A stretch of DNA of 64,000 bases from Bog-473 sp963741995 (lineage in GTDB: Bacteria; Actinomycetota; Acidimicrobiia; Acidimicrobiales; RAAP-2). Each line of letters begins with the position of its first letter. Within the stretch, counting starts at the first letter, position 1. Where the stretch lies: assembly GCA_963741995.1 (NCBI GenBank), contig CAVUKI010000010.1:310001-374000 (forward strand), in the 5' to 3' direction. Below, piece after piece: positions 24,623 through 32,692 of the stretch. Made by a program: the position numbers and the translations under genes. Below the pieces are notes generated by a model. The model had not been told where the DNA came from, did not search any database, and was given only the letters and a program-made list of their open reading frames with translations.

Positions 24623-24922
24623 TCAGATGGCGACGCGCTGCGAGCGGCGGGCGGCCAACCAGGCCTTGCGCAACTTGCGCCGCTCCTCCTCCGACGTGCC
24701 GCCCCACACGCCTGACTCCTGGTTGGTGGCCAGCGCGAAGTCGAGGCAGGGCTCGAGCGCGTCACAGGCGTGGCAGACGCGCTTGGCGGCGTCGATCTGG
24801 TCGACGGCCGGGCCGGTCGTGCCAACGGGGAAGAAAAGATCCGGTTCGGTGTTCCGGCAGGCGGCCGATCGCCGCCAGTCGTCCGCGTCCCAATCCACGG
24901 TCCGGTTCCACATGAGAGCCAT
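24623..24922 (-). CDS. WhiB-family Fe-S transcription factor (WhiB1-like)
   Basis: 99-residue actinobacterial regulator that carries a [4Fe-4S] cluster sensitive to oxygen and nitric oxide and binds sigma factor A. The four ligands are Cys22 (SAACRN), Cys50, Cys53 and Cys59 (VCHACDALEPCLDFA), followed by the GVWGG turn (71-75) and a basic C-terminal helix (EEERRKLRKAWLAARR) for DNA. The convergent position with PdtaS matches the mycobacterial whiB1 arrangement. The ATG at 24922 lies after GGTGGAGGCAC, so this gene has a leader and a ribosome binding site. Confidence 0.93.
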   Translation of the reverse strand: MALMWNRTVDWDADDWRRSAACRNTEPDLFFPVGTTGPAVDQIDAAKRVCHACDALEPCLDFALATNQESGVWGGTSEEERRKLRKAWLAARRSQRVAI

Positions 24923-25063
24923 CGGAATGTGCCTCCACCAGCATTGTGATCCTTTTCACATGATCGGACCCAGATGGTGTCCGTCAGTGAAAAGCGGGTT
25001 AACGGAGAAGAGGGTAACGGTCTGCCGGAGCCCAGGCAAGGAGTTTTTGGTGAAAGTTCGGCG

Positions 25064-25088
25064 CCCGTCACGGTGGATTCGTGACGGG
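25064..25088 (+). promoter_or_regulatory. Stem-loop or operator ahead of the glycerophosphodiesterase gene
   Basis: CCCGTCAC (25064-25071), a nine-base loop, and GTGACGGG (25081-25088) make a perfect eight-base inverted repeat ending 17 bases before the GTG at 25106. It could be an operator for a dimeric repressor or an RNA hairpin in the leader. Confidence 0.45.
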
Positions 25089-25105
25089 GAGATGACGCGG
25101 ATCCA

Positions 25106-25792
25106 GTGACCGCGGTCTTCGCACATAGGGGTTGCACCGAGGGGTTCACCGAGAACACCATCGACGCCTTCGCCGAGGCCCGGCGACTGGGAGGCGACGG
25201 GGTCGAGCTCGACGTGCGCCTGACGGCGGACGGTGCGCTGGCCGTCCATCACGATGCCGAGATCCCGGGGATCGGCGTGATCGCCCGGCTGGAGGTGGCT
25301 GACCTGCCAGCCCACGTGCCGCTGCTCGCCGACGTCCTGGCGGTCTGCGAGGGCATGGTGGTCAATGTGGAGATCAAGAACGCCCCCCAGGACCCGGGAT
25401 GGGATGCGGGTGAGGCCGTGGCGGCACTGACGGCCGCCGCCATCGAGGAGGCCGGCTGGACGAGGCGCGTGATCGTGTCCTCCTTCCAGATGGCAACCCT
25501 GCGTGCCGTGCAGGCTGCGGACGGCCGCCTGGCGCTCGGCGCCCTCTGGGGTTTTGCCGCCGAGCCGGAGCCGGCACTGGCGGCGGTGGCGGAGGCGGGG
25601 TTCGTGGCCGTCCACCCCTTCGTCATGTCGGTGAGCCCGGAGCTCGTCGAGCGGGCCCATGCAATGGGCCTTGCCGTCAATGTGTGGACGGTCAACGCCC
25701 CCGAGGACCTGCGCGCCATGGTGGGCGCGGGTGTGGACACCGTGATCACCGACCGGCTGGGCGACGCCCTGGCTGCAGTCGCAGCCGGCTGA
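25106..25792 (+). CDS. Glycerophosphodiester phosphodiesterase
   Basis: Hydrolyses glycerophosphodiesters from phospholipid turnover to glycerol 3-phosphate and an alcohol. The 228-residue TIM-barrel protein has the N-terminal active site AHRGCTEGFTENT (His7-Arg8, Glu16, Asn17), the metal motif GVELDVRLTADGALAVHHD (Glu and Asp, then His), VNVEIK and the C-terminal VNVWTVN. It has no signal peptide, so it is the cytoplasmic UgpQ-like form. GTG start with a weak upstream ribosome site. Confidence 0.88.
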   Translation: MTAVFAHRGCTEGFTENTIDAFAEARRLGGDGVELDVRLTADGALAVHHDAEIPGIGVIARLEVADLPAHVPLLADVLAVCEGMVVNVEIKNAPQDPGWDAGEAVAALTAAAIEEAGWTRRVIVSSFQMATLRAVQAADGRLALGALWGFAAEPEPALAAVAEAGFVAVHPFVMSVSPELVERAHAMGLAVNVWTVNAPEDLRAMVGAGVDTVITDRLGDALAAVAAG

Positions 25793-25894
25793 AGGCCCAG
25801 AGGAGCGATCGCCCGCGCGGGACCGCCCCCGAAAACGGGCTTGTCACCGGGTCGAATGGCGGGGAACGGCCCTCGTCCACAAAGATGGTCCGCC

Positions 25895-26671
25895 ATGAAC
25901 GTCGTCGTATGCGTCAAACAGATACCTGATCCGGCCGCCCCCGCCGCGCTGAATCCGGGTACAAACACCCTCGACCGGTCCGGCAAGCTCATCATGGACG
26001 ACTCGGACAACTACGGGGTCGAGATGGCACTCCAGCTCGCCTCGGGCGACGGCGACGAGGTCACCCTCGTCTCCATGGCACCGGGGGGCGAGACCTCGGG
26101 CCTGCGCACCGGCCTGGCCATGGGTGCGGCCAAGGCCATCCTCGTCAGTGACGATGCGCTGGCCGGAAGCGACGCACTGGGCACGGCCCGGGTACTGGCG
26201 GCCGCCATCGCTCGGGCCAACCCCGATCTGGTCGTGATGGCGACCGAGTCCAGCGACGGCTATACGGGCACGCTGCCCGTGCAGGTGGCGGAGCTCATGG
26301 GGCTGCCGTCGGTCACGTTCGCCAAGGCGATCGCCGTCGACGGCAGCTCGGTCAAGGTCGAGCGCCAGACGGAGGCGGGCTACGACGAGGTCGTGTGCCC
26401 CTTGCCCGCCCTTGTCACGGTCACCGCGGGCGTCGTCGAGCCCCGCTACCCCTCGTTCAAGGGGATCATGGCGGCGAAGTCCAAGCCGGTGGACAACCTG
26501 ACGGTGGCCGACCTCGGGATCGACGCATCGCTGGTCGGCGCAGCCGGCGCCGGGCAGGAGATCACCGACGTCTCCGAGGCCGACGCGCGTGGCGCGGGAG
26601 AGATCGTGGTGGACGAGGGCGACGGCGCGGAGCGCGTCGTGGCCTTCCTCGAGCAGTTGAAGGTGGTCTGA
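25895..26671 (+). CDS. etfB: Electron transfer flavoprotein beta subunit
   Basis: Takes electrons from acyl-CoA dehydrogenases, binding AMP structurally, as a dimer with EtfA. The 258-residue protein starts MNVVVCVKQIPDP and has the family segments DNYGVEMALQL, GLAMGAAKAILV, ATESSDGYTGTLPVQVAELMGLP and ALVTVTAGVVEPRYPSFKGIMAAKSKP, the last being the ETF beta signature. ATG at 25895. Followed after one base by etfA. Its presence fits fatty-acid oxidation in this organism. Confidence 0.95.
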   Translation: MNVVVCVKQIPDPAAPAALNPGTNTLDRSGKLIMDDSDNYGVEMALQLASGDGDEVTLVSMAPGGETSGLRTGLAMGAAKAILVSDDALAGSDALGTARVLAAAIARANPDLVVMATESSDGYTGTLPVQVAELMGLPSVTFAKAIAVDGSSVKVERQTEAGYDEVVCPLPALVTVTAGVVEPRYPSFKGIMAAKSKPVDNLTVADLGIDASLVGAAGAGQEITDVSEADARGAGEIVVDEGDGAERVVAFLEQLKVV

Positions 26672-26672
26672 G

Positions 26673-27644
26673 ATGGCGATCGACAAGGTATGGGTCCTGG
26701 CCGAAACGGGCGACAGCGGTCCGACGCCCGTCACGCTCGAGTTGCTGACAGAGGCTCGCGCCATCGCCTCGACGGTCGAAGCCGTCGCCTGGGGCGCCGA
26801 CGCGGCGTCGTTGGCGGGTGCCGTCGGAGAGTACGGCGCGACGACGCTGTACGACGTGGGCGACCTGGGCGGCATGCTGCCCGGCGTGCCGGTGGCCGCG
26901 GCGCTGGCTGCGCTCATAGAGGGCGGCAACGCCCCGGACGCCATCCTCATGCCGGCCACCTACGAAGGGCGTGACGTGGCGGGTCGGCTCTCGGCCAAGC
27001 TCGGCCGTCCGGTGCTGACCAACGTGACCGGCCTGGTGGAGAGCGACGGCGGGTTGTCCAGCCAGCATCCGGTGTTCGGTGGCAGCCAGATCGTCACGGC
27101 TCGCTTCACGGGTGAGGGCCCGGCCATCTTCGTGATCCGGGCCAAGTCGTTCGCGGCCGAGCCGACCGGTGGTGCCGCGGCGGCCGTCGTGCCGGCCCCG
27201 GTGCCCGACGTCGCCGCCACCAATACGGCCAAGGTCGTGGAGCGCCACGTCGAAGAGCGGTCCGGCCCGAAGCTCGACGAGGCGGCGGTCGTCGTCTCCG
27301 GCGGCCGGGGGCTCGGCGACGCCGCCAACTACGCCCTGATTGAGGAACTGGCGAAGCTGCTGCACGGCGCGGCCGGCGCCAGCCGTGCCATCGTCGACGC
27401 CGGCTGGGTGCCCTACTCGCACCAGGTCGGCCAGACGGGCAAGACCGTGAAGCCCACCGTCTACGTGGCGTGCGGCATCTCGGGCGCCACGCAGCACCTC
27501 GTCGGGATGAAGGGCTCCAAGAACATCATCGCCATCAACAAGGACCAGGAGGCGCCGATCTTCTCGGTGGCCGACCTCGGGATAGTGGGTGACGTGCACA
27601 AGGTACTGCCGGCGCTCATCGAGGCGCTGAAGGCCAAGGGCTGA
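26673..27644 (+). CDS. etfA: Electron transfer flavoprotein alpha subunit
   Basis: FAD-carrying subunit of ETF. The 323-residue protein has an N-terminal domain similar to EtfB (AETGDSGPTPVTLELL), and the C-terminal FAD domain with GGRGLGD, then VPYSHQVGQTGKTVKP and the signature YVACGISGATQHLVGMKGSKNIIAINKD. All expected FAD contacts are present. Two strong hairpins follow the stop and probably end the etfBA transcript. Confidence 0.95.
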   Translation: MAIDKVWVLAETGDSGPTPVTLELLTEARAIASTVEAVAWGADAASLAGAVGEYGATTLYDVGDLGGMLPGVPVAAALAALIEGGNAPDAILMPATYEGRDVAGRLSAKLGRPVLTNVTGLVESDGGLSSQHPVFGGSQIVTARFTGEGPAIFVIRAKSFAAEPTGGAAAAVVPAPVPDVAATNTAKVVERHVEERSGPKLDEAAVVVSGGRGLGDAANYALIEELAKLLHGAAGASRAIVDAGWVPYSHQVGQTGKTVKPTVYVACGISGATQHLVGMKGSKNIIAINKDQEAPIFSVADLGIVGDVHKVLPALIEALKAKG

Positions 27645-27653
27645 GCACACCGC

Positions 27654-27702
27654 ATCCGGGGCACCGGGCCCCGGATCCCCGCCCCTGGGAGATGGGGCGG
27701 GG
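27654..27702 (+). terminator. Two tandem GC hairpins after etfA
   Basis: First hairpin: ATCCGGGGC (27654-27662), five-base loop, GCCCCGGAT (27668-27676). Second hairpin begins at the very next base: CCCCGCCCC (27677-27685), eight-base loop, GGGGCGGGG (27694-27702). Both stems are nine perfect pairs. There is no U run, as is usual for high-GC actinobacterial terminators. Confidence 0.75.
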
Positions 27703-27741
27703 AGGGGCGGACCCGACAGAGTCGAGCACGCCGAGCCGGCG

Positions 27742-27776
27742 ACGCCGGGTCCCCGCCGGGCCCTCGAGCCCGGCGT
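27742..27776 (+). other. Third hairpin with two mutually exclusive stems
   Basis: ACGCCGGG (27742-27749) can pair with CCCGGCGT (27769-27776), or GCCGGGC (27755-27761) with GCCCGGC (27768-27774). Both use the same 3' arm, so only one can form. It ends 59 bases before the MBOAT start and may be more terminator or part of that gene's leader. Confidence 0.4.
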
Positions 27777-27835
27777 GTGCACGGTCAGAGCGGGTGACCG
27801 GCGGTAAGTTCGGCGCACTCCGCTGATCGCTCCCC

Positions 27836-29263
27836 ATGCTCTTTCCCACAATCGACTTCGCAATCTTCTTCGCCGTCGCCTTCACGGTGAATTGGCTCCT
27901 CAACCCATATGCGGGTTGGTGGAAGCTGTCCATGATCGGTCTCAGCTACGTGTTCTACGGCTGGGTGGGCTGGAGCTATTGCCTGCTGCTGCTGCTGACG
28001 ACGGCGGTGTCCTTCGCCGGTGGGGCCTGGGTCAACGCCACGCGGAACGAACGGGCGCGGCGTCTCGCCATGGGCGTGTCGGTGGGCGCGTTGCTGGCGA
28101 TCCTCGGCTGGTTCAAGTACTACGGCTTCGTCTCGGTGAACCTCGACAACCTCACCCATGCGGTGGGGTTGGGCCGGGCGGTCCCCCTCCTCCAGGTGGG
28201 GCTGCCCATCGCCATCTCCTTCTTCACCTTCATGGCCATCAGCTACGTGGTCGACATCTACCGGCGCGACCTGGAGCCGGCCAAGCCGCTGGACTTCGCG
28301 GTGTACATCTCCTTCTTCCCGCACCTTCTGGCGGGACCGATTGTGCGCGGCACCGAGCTCCTCCCGCAGATCCGCCGGCGCCGCGACCCCAACTCGGTGG
28401 ACTACTCGCGCGCCTTCTGGCTCATTCTGGCCGGCTTGTTCAAGAAAGTCGTCATCTCCTCCTACGTCTCGAGCGCCATCGTCACGCCGGTCTTCACCTC
28501 GCCCACACAGCACTCGGCGCCCGAGGCGATCTTCGCCGCCTGGGGCTACGCGGTGCAGATCTACTGCGACTTCAGCGGCTACACCGACATCGCCATCGGG
28601 CTCGCCATGCTGCTCGGCTTCCGCTTTCCCCAGAACTTCGATGCGCCGTACACGGCGCGCAACCTGCAGGACTTCTGGCGGCGCTGGCACATGACTTTGT
28701 CGCGCTGGCTCCGCGACTACCTCTACATCCCGTTGGGGGGGAGTGCCAACGGCCAGGCCCAGACCATCCGCAACATCATGATCACCATGGTGCTGGGTGG
28801 TCTCTGGCACGGCGCCGCGTGGACCTTCGTGATCTGGGGGGCCTTGATGGGAATCGGGCAGTCCTTCGGGCACCTGCGCCGGACCAGCCGGGAGCGGCGC
28901 GGGCTCCCGGGCGTGGCCGAGGGCCCGGTACGGGTGTGGGTGCAGCGCTTCCTGACCTTCCAGTACGTCTGCCTCGGCTGGGTCTTCTTCAACGCCACCG
29001 GCACCTCGCAGGCGCTTTCCGTCATCGGCCGCGTGTTCAGCGGCTGGGGCGAGGCGTCCCCGTTGATCACACCGCTCCTCGTCGTGACGGTGTTCGGCAC
29101 CATTGCGTCGCAGTTCGTGCCGCCGCTGCGCGTGGACCGCCTGCAGGCGGCGTTCTCGCGCCAGAAGGGCGCCGTGCAGGTCGCCTTGCTCGGCTTCGCC
29201 CTGCTCGGCATCACCACCTTCGGTCCGGTCGGCGTCGCGCCCTTCATCTACTACCGCTTCTGA
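27836..29263 (+). CDS. MBOAT-family membrane O-acyltransferase (AlgI-like)
   Basis: 475-residue polytopic protein with about ten membrane segments. Family marks are KYYGFV, PIAISFFTFMAISYVVDIYRRD, FFPHLLAGPIVR, GYAVQIYCDFSGYTDIAIG, RNLQDFWRRWHMTLSRWLRDYLYIPLGG and the catalytic-histidine motif GGLWHGAAWTFVIWG (His325). AlgI, DltB and PatA of this branch move acyl groups, usually acetyl, to the outside for transfer to a surface polymer. The next gene, overlapping by ATGA-like coupling, encodes a membrane-anchored SGNH protein, the usual partner. The acceptor polymer is unknown. Confidence 0.9.
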   Translation: MLFPTIDFAIFFAVAFTVNWLLNPYAGWWKLSMIGLSYVFYGWVGWSYCLLLLLTTAVSFAGGAWVNATRNERARRLAMGVSVGALLAILGWFKYYGFVSVNLDNLTHAVGLGRAVPLLQVGLPIAISFFTFMAISYVVDIYRRDLEPAKPLDFAVYISFFPHLLAGPIVRGTELLPQIRRRRDPNSVDYSRAFWLILAGLFKKVVISSYVSSAIVTPVFTSPTQHSAPEAIFAAWGYAVQIYCDFSGYTDIAIGLAMLLGFRFPQNFDAPYTARNLQDFWRRWHMTLSRWLRDYLYIPLGGSANGQAQTIRNIMITMVLGGLWHGAAWTFVIWGALMGIGQSFGHLRRTSRERRGLPGVAEGPVRVWVQRFLTFQYVCLGWVFFNATGTSQALSVIGRVFSGWGEASPLITPLLVVTVFGTIASQFVPPLRVDRLQAAFSRQKGAVQVALLGFALLGITTFGPVGVAPFIYYRF

Positions 29264-30339
29264 TGACCGACGCCCGCGTTCCCCCGCACCATGTCGACTG
29301 GGAGTCCCAGGAGGAGTTCCAGTCGCACGCCCACGCCGAGCTGCCGGCGGCCCCCGACGGCCGGGAGCGGGCGCCGTGGCAACGCGTCCTGGCGCTCGGT
29401 GTCGCCGCCTTCGCTCTGTGGTTCCTGCTGTTCGCACCCACCCTGCAGCACAACGCCCAGGTGTCGCCGGTTGGGACGCGGCGCACGGTGAGCCTCGACG
29501 TGACCGGGCCGGTCGCCGCCATCAGCCGTGCTCTGCAGCTCTCGCATATCGTCTCCGTCACGGGCCGGGGCGATGGCCTCTCCGGCGGGGCCGGGGGGCT
29601 CACGGTGGCGGGACCGCGCCCGGTCTCCGGACCGGCCCCCAAGAAGGGTCGCACCGCGACCGCGACACCGACGACGGTGCCGCCCAATCCGAAAGAGCCC
29701 ACCGCGGCCCACCCGCTACGCGTCCTGATCGTCGGCGACTCCATCGGCATCGACCTGGGTGATGCGCTGCAGCCCGATCTGGCGGGCACCGGCGTCGTCA
29801 GCGCCGCGCTCGACGGCCGGGTGAGCACCGGGCTGACGAGGCCCGACTACTTCAATTGGCCGGCGGAACTGACCGCCGACCTCAAGTCGCAGAATCCGCA
29901 GGTCGTGGTCATCATGATCGGCGCCAACGACGCCCAGGACTTCCTGGGGCCGCCCGACGTGCCCTACACGTCGCCCCAGTGGAACACGCTCTATGCACAG
30001 CGGGTGGCGCAGTTCATGCAGATCGCCGGGAGCGGCGGCGCCACCGTCGTCTGGGTCGGCATGCCGCCGATGCAGAACCCCGGCCTGAACGCGCAGATGT
30101 CCGACGTCAACGCCGTCGCCCAGCAGCAGGCGGTGAAGGCGCATCCCCCCGTGACGTACCTGAGCACCGACCGGTCGTTGGGGACGGCGCAGGGGGGTTA
30201 CACCGCCTTCATCACCACGGGAGCGGGCCAGGTCGTCAACGTGCGCACGCCGGACGGGACGCACCTGACCCCGGGAGGGGGCCAGGTGGCGGCGCAGCAG
30301 GTGATGGCCGAGCTGCAGACACTCGGCTACAAGATATGA
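29263..30339 (+). CDS. Membrane-anchored SGNH-family acyltransferase/esterase
   Basis: 358 residues: a cytoplasmic start, one membrane anchor (about 43-63), a Ser/Pro/Thr-rich stalk (about 105-150) and an outer SGNH domain with LIVGDSIGIDLG (nucleophile Ser160), MIGANDAQDF (third block with Asn) and DGTHLTPGGGQ (catalytic Asp and His). The DUF459-like shape and its overlap with the MBOAT gene (stop and ATG share one base) suggest that it finishes the transfer of an acyl group to a surface glycan, as PatB or AlgX do. Esterase activity alone remains possible. It overlaps the TSUP gene by 13 bases tail to tail. Confidence 0.82.
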   Translation: MTDARVPPHHVDWESQEEFQSHAHAELPAAPDGRERAPWQRVLALGVAAFALWFLLFAPTLQHNAQVSPVGTRRTVSLDVTGPVAAISRALQLSHIVSVTGRGDGLSGGAGGLTVAGPRPVSGPAPKKGRTATATPTTVPPNPKEPTAAHPLRVLIVGDSIGIDLGDALQPDLAGTGVVSAALDGRVSTGLTRPDYFNWPAELTADLKSQNPQVVVIMIGANDAQDFLGPPDVPYTSPQWNTLYAQRVAQFMQIAGSGGATVVWVGMPPMQNPGLNAQMSDVNAVAQQQAVKAHPPVTYLSTDRSLGTAQGGYTAFITTGAGQVVNVRTPDGTHLTPGGGQVAAQQVMAELQTLGYKI

Positions 30340-31346
30340 CCCGGCTCGATTGCCGGGGGCGGGGTCGCGTTCGGGGGCGTCGCCCCCTCGGGCGCGGCAC
30401 CGTTCGCTCGCGGCGCCGTCCCGGGGCCGGCCCGCCGGGGCCTCACGTAGGCGAGCCAGACGGCTCCGGCCCCCACCAGGACGGCGCCGAGCGTCCAGCC
30501 CAGTGCGGTGGTGCTGAGGCCGACGTACTTGAGCCCTGACGCGAAGATCACGAAGGTGATCACGGGCCGGATATAGCGGTCGGGCGCCCGCGAGGAGATG
30601 AGCGAGCCGACGAGAACGGCCGGCACGCTCCCCACCACGATGGAGGTCGTCACGGAGAACTCGACATGGCCGAATGCCAGCGCTCCCAGGGCGGCCGCCA
30701 ACGTGAGCGGGACGGCCTGGGTCAGGTCCGTGCCGACGAGTTGGTTGGCGCCGAGGACCGGATACATGAAGAGCAGGAGCACGATCATCAGAGAACCCGA
30801 TCCCACCGACGTCATGCCGACGACGAAGCCACCCAGCAGCCCGATGGCCAGGGTGGGGACCGGCCGCACGACGACCTCGCCGATCAAGCCCTGGCGGCTT
30901 TGGCCCGAACGGCGGTCCAGCCCGTAGCGCAGAACCATGGCGAAGGCGCCGAGGAGGAGCGCGGCGCCGAGGAGGATCTGCACGTTCTTCTCGGCACCCG
31001 TTGAATTGCCCAGCAGATGGAGGACGTAGGCGCCCAGAAACGCCGCGGGGACGGAGCCCAGCACCATCCAACCGACCAGCGAGTAATTGACCGTCTTCTT
31101 GGTCATGTGCACCACCGCGCCAACCGGGCGCATGAGGACGGCCGCCACGAGATCGCTCGAGATGGCGGTGGACGGCTTGACGCCGAAGAGGAGGATGAGC
31201 ATGGGCGTCATCAGCGCACCGCCGCCGGCCCCCGTCATGCCGACAAGGAAGCCCACCACGGCACTCCCGAGAACGATGTAGGGATCAATCGACATGGCGG
31301 TTCCGGTGCGCTCGGCGGGGCGGCCCGGGAAGAAGTCTCGAGCCAT
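30327..31346 (-). CDS. TSUP (TauE/SafE) family membrane transporter
   Basis: 339-residue protein with about eight membrane segments in two similar halves: VVGFLVGMTGAGGGALMTPMLILLFGV and IGLLGGFVVGMTSVGSGSLMIVLLLFMYP, the paired glycine-rich motifs of the family. TSUP proteins export or import sulfur compounds and organosulfonates, for example sulfite; nothing here fixes the substrate. The C-terminal 35 residues are a Pro/Ala-rich tail. ATG at 31346 or 31295 (MSIDPYIV) could be the start; the second begins closer to the first membrane segment. TATCAT lies 16 bases before 31346. Confidence 0.85.
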   Translation of the reverse strand: MARDFFPGRPAERTGTAMSIDPYIVLGSAVVGFLVGMTGAGGGALMTPMLILLFGVKPSTAISSDLVAAVLMRPVGAVVHMTKKTVNYSLVGWMVLGSVPAAFLGAYVLHLLGNSTGAEKNVQILLGAALLLGAFAMVLRYGLDRRSGQSRQGLIGEVVVRPVPTLAIGLLGGFVVGMTSVGSGSLMIVLLLFMYPVLGANQLVGTDLTQAVPLTLAAALGALAFGHVEFSVTTSIVVGSVPAVLVGSLISSRAPDRYIRPVITFVIFASGLKYVGLSTTALGWTLGAVLVGAGAVWLAYVRPRRAGPGTAPRANGAAPEGATPPNATPPPAIEPGHIL

Positions 31347-31438
31347 GGATCAAAGCGAGTTGATGATACCGATGGATCAGGTCAATTATCGAGCCGAGGC
31401 CCTGACCTCGGTGTTCTTCCGTCCGCTCGGCCAGCGGC

Positions 31439-32149
31439 TCAGACCAGCGGCCAGGGGTACGGCGGCCAGTCCCCGTCGTCGACCAGTTCGGGCAGCGCCC
31501 GCAGGCTGAGCAGCCAGGCCACCCGGTCCCAGGTGGCGGCCAACTCGGCCGGATCGAGCAACTCACAAAGCGCTGCCGGCGGCCCCTCGCGGACCAGCCG
31601 GGCCAGGTCCTCCTCCACGCCGGCCTCGAGCGGTTCCCCGCCGAAGTCCCAGATCACCGTGCGCAATTTGTCCTGCGTGTTGAAGCAGAGGCCGTTGTCG
31701 ATGGCCCACAGCCGCTCCTCGGCCAGCAGAACGTGGCCGCTCTTGCGGTCGGCGTTGTTGGCCACGACATCGAACGCACCCAGCCGCATGAGCACGGAGT
31801 GCCACTTCGGCTCGTCGCGTAACGTGAAGTAGTGGGAGGTGCCGTCCTCGTGGACGAAGCGTTGCACGGAGCCTTGACCGAACGGGCCCTCGGGCCGCAC
31901 GACCGTCTCGGGCACCAGCCCCCAGCCCAACGCCTCGCACAGCACGTAGGCGGCCACCTCACGGCGGTAGAGCCCGCCGGGGAAGTCCCACAACGGCCGC
32001 TCGCCCTTCAACGGCTTGTAGACGGCGAGCAGCTCCTCTCCCTGCAACCGGCACGTGACGAGCAGCGTCGCGTTGGAACTCCCGGCGATGCGCCCGTGGA
32101 CCTCCATGTCACCCTCGACGAGGACGCGTTCGACCTCGGGGTCGGACAC
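31439..32149 (-). CDS. SCO1664 family protein (PI3/4-kinase-like fold)
   Basis: 236-residue member of a conserved actinobacterial family named for a Streptomyces protein. It shows kinase-like pieces: LAVYKPLKGERPLWDFP (likely the nucleotide lysine), GSVQRFVHEDGTSHYF, FDVVANNADRKSGHVLL (catalytic-loop-like with Asn and Asp) and WAIDNGLCFN (DxG-like metal site). The substrate is unknown. GTG at 32149 is chosen because it overlaps closely with the end of the DUF3090 gene. In many actinobacteria mshC follows this cassette; here a TSUP gene follows instead. Confidence 0.85.
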   Translation of the reverse strand: MSDPEVERVLVEGDMEVHGRIAGSSNATLLVTCRLQGEELLAVYKPLKGERPLWDFPGGLYRREVAAYVLCEALGWGLVPETVVRPEGPFGQGSVQRFVHEDGTSHYFTLRDEPKWHSVLMRLGAFDVVANNADRKSGHVLLAEERLWAIDNGLCFNTQDKLRTVIWDFGGEPLEAGVEEDLARLVREGPPAALCELLDPAELAATWDRVAWLLSLRALPELVDDGDWPPYPWPLV

Positions 32150-32154
32150 CGCAG

Positions 32155-32679
32155 CTAGGTCACCGGTGGCCGGTGCCCGTTGGTGCGCGGGCAGTCGTGC
32201 CCGGCCGGATCCAACGGGAGCGAGCACAGGGGGCAGGGAGGGCGGCCCGCCTCTACCAGCCGGGTGGCGTGGATGGCAAAGGCGGCCGCCTGCTCGCGGG
32301 TGAGCGCGACACGGAGCACATGGCCGCTGTCCATGTCCTCCTCCTCTTCTTCGTCCTCGTCCTCGACGCCCACTTCTTCGAGCACCACGATCACCCGGTC
32401 GAGCTCTTCGTCGTAGGAGACGCCGATGGTCCCCACGACCCACTCGAACTCCTCTGTGCCGTAGAACTGGAGGTCGTCGGGCAGGTGGCCCGGCCGGCCG
32501 AGTTCCTTGACGATCCGTCCCAGGTAGCCCGCCAGCACCGCCACCTGCTGCTTCTCCACCTTGACCGTCGTCTCGGACAGCCCCTGGCGGCAATAGAGAA
32601 GGAACAGCCGCTGGCCCACCTCGCCGAGGACGCCCACCGTGCAGTGGTCGGGCGCGTCGAAGTCGTACTCGTCGCTCAC
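32155..32679 (-). CDS. DUF3090 family protein
   Basis: 174-residue conserved actinobacterial protein of unknown function. It starts SDEYDFDAPDHCTVGVLGEVGQRLFLLYCRQG, has a beta-rich middle, a very acidic stretch (about 106-114, DEDEEEEED) and a C-terminal CPLCSLPLDPAGHDCPRTNGH that looks like a small zinc ribbon with C..C..H..C. GTG start 13 bases after the phosphatase gene. The three genes 33379-31439 form one operon; the kinase-like and phosphatase-like neighbours hint at a shared small phosphorylated substrate, which is inference. Confidence 0.9.
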   Translation of the reverse strand: MSDEYDFDAPDHCTVGVLGEVGQRLFLLYCRQGLSETTVKVEKQQVAVLAGYLGRIVKELGRPGHLPDDLQFYGTEEFEWVVGTIGVSYDEELDRVIVVLEEVGVEDEDEEEEEDMDSGHVLRVALTREQAAAFAIHATRLVEAGRPPCPLCSLPLDPAGHDCPRTNGHRPPVT

Positions 32680-32692
32680 CGCAGGTGTCCCA

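Noticed and set aside
30327..30420. GC-rich inverted repeats near the end of the TSUP gene
   Set aside because: They fall inside the coding sequence of the Pro/Ala-rich tail and of the opposing gene, so they may reflect composition only.
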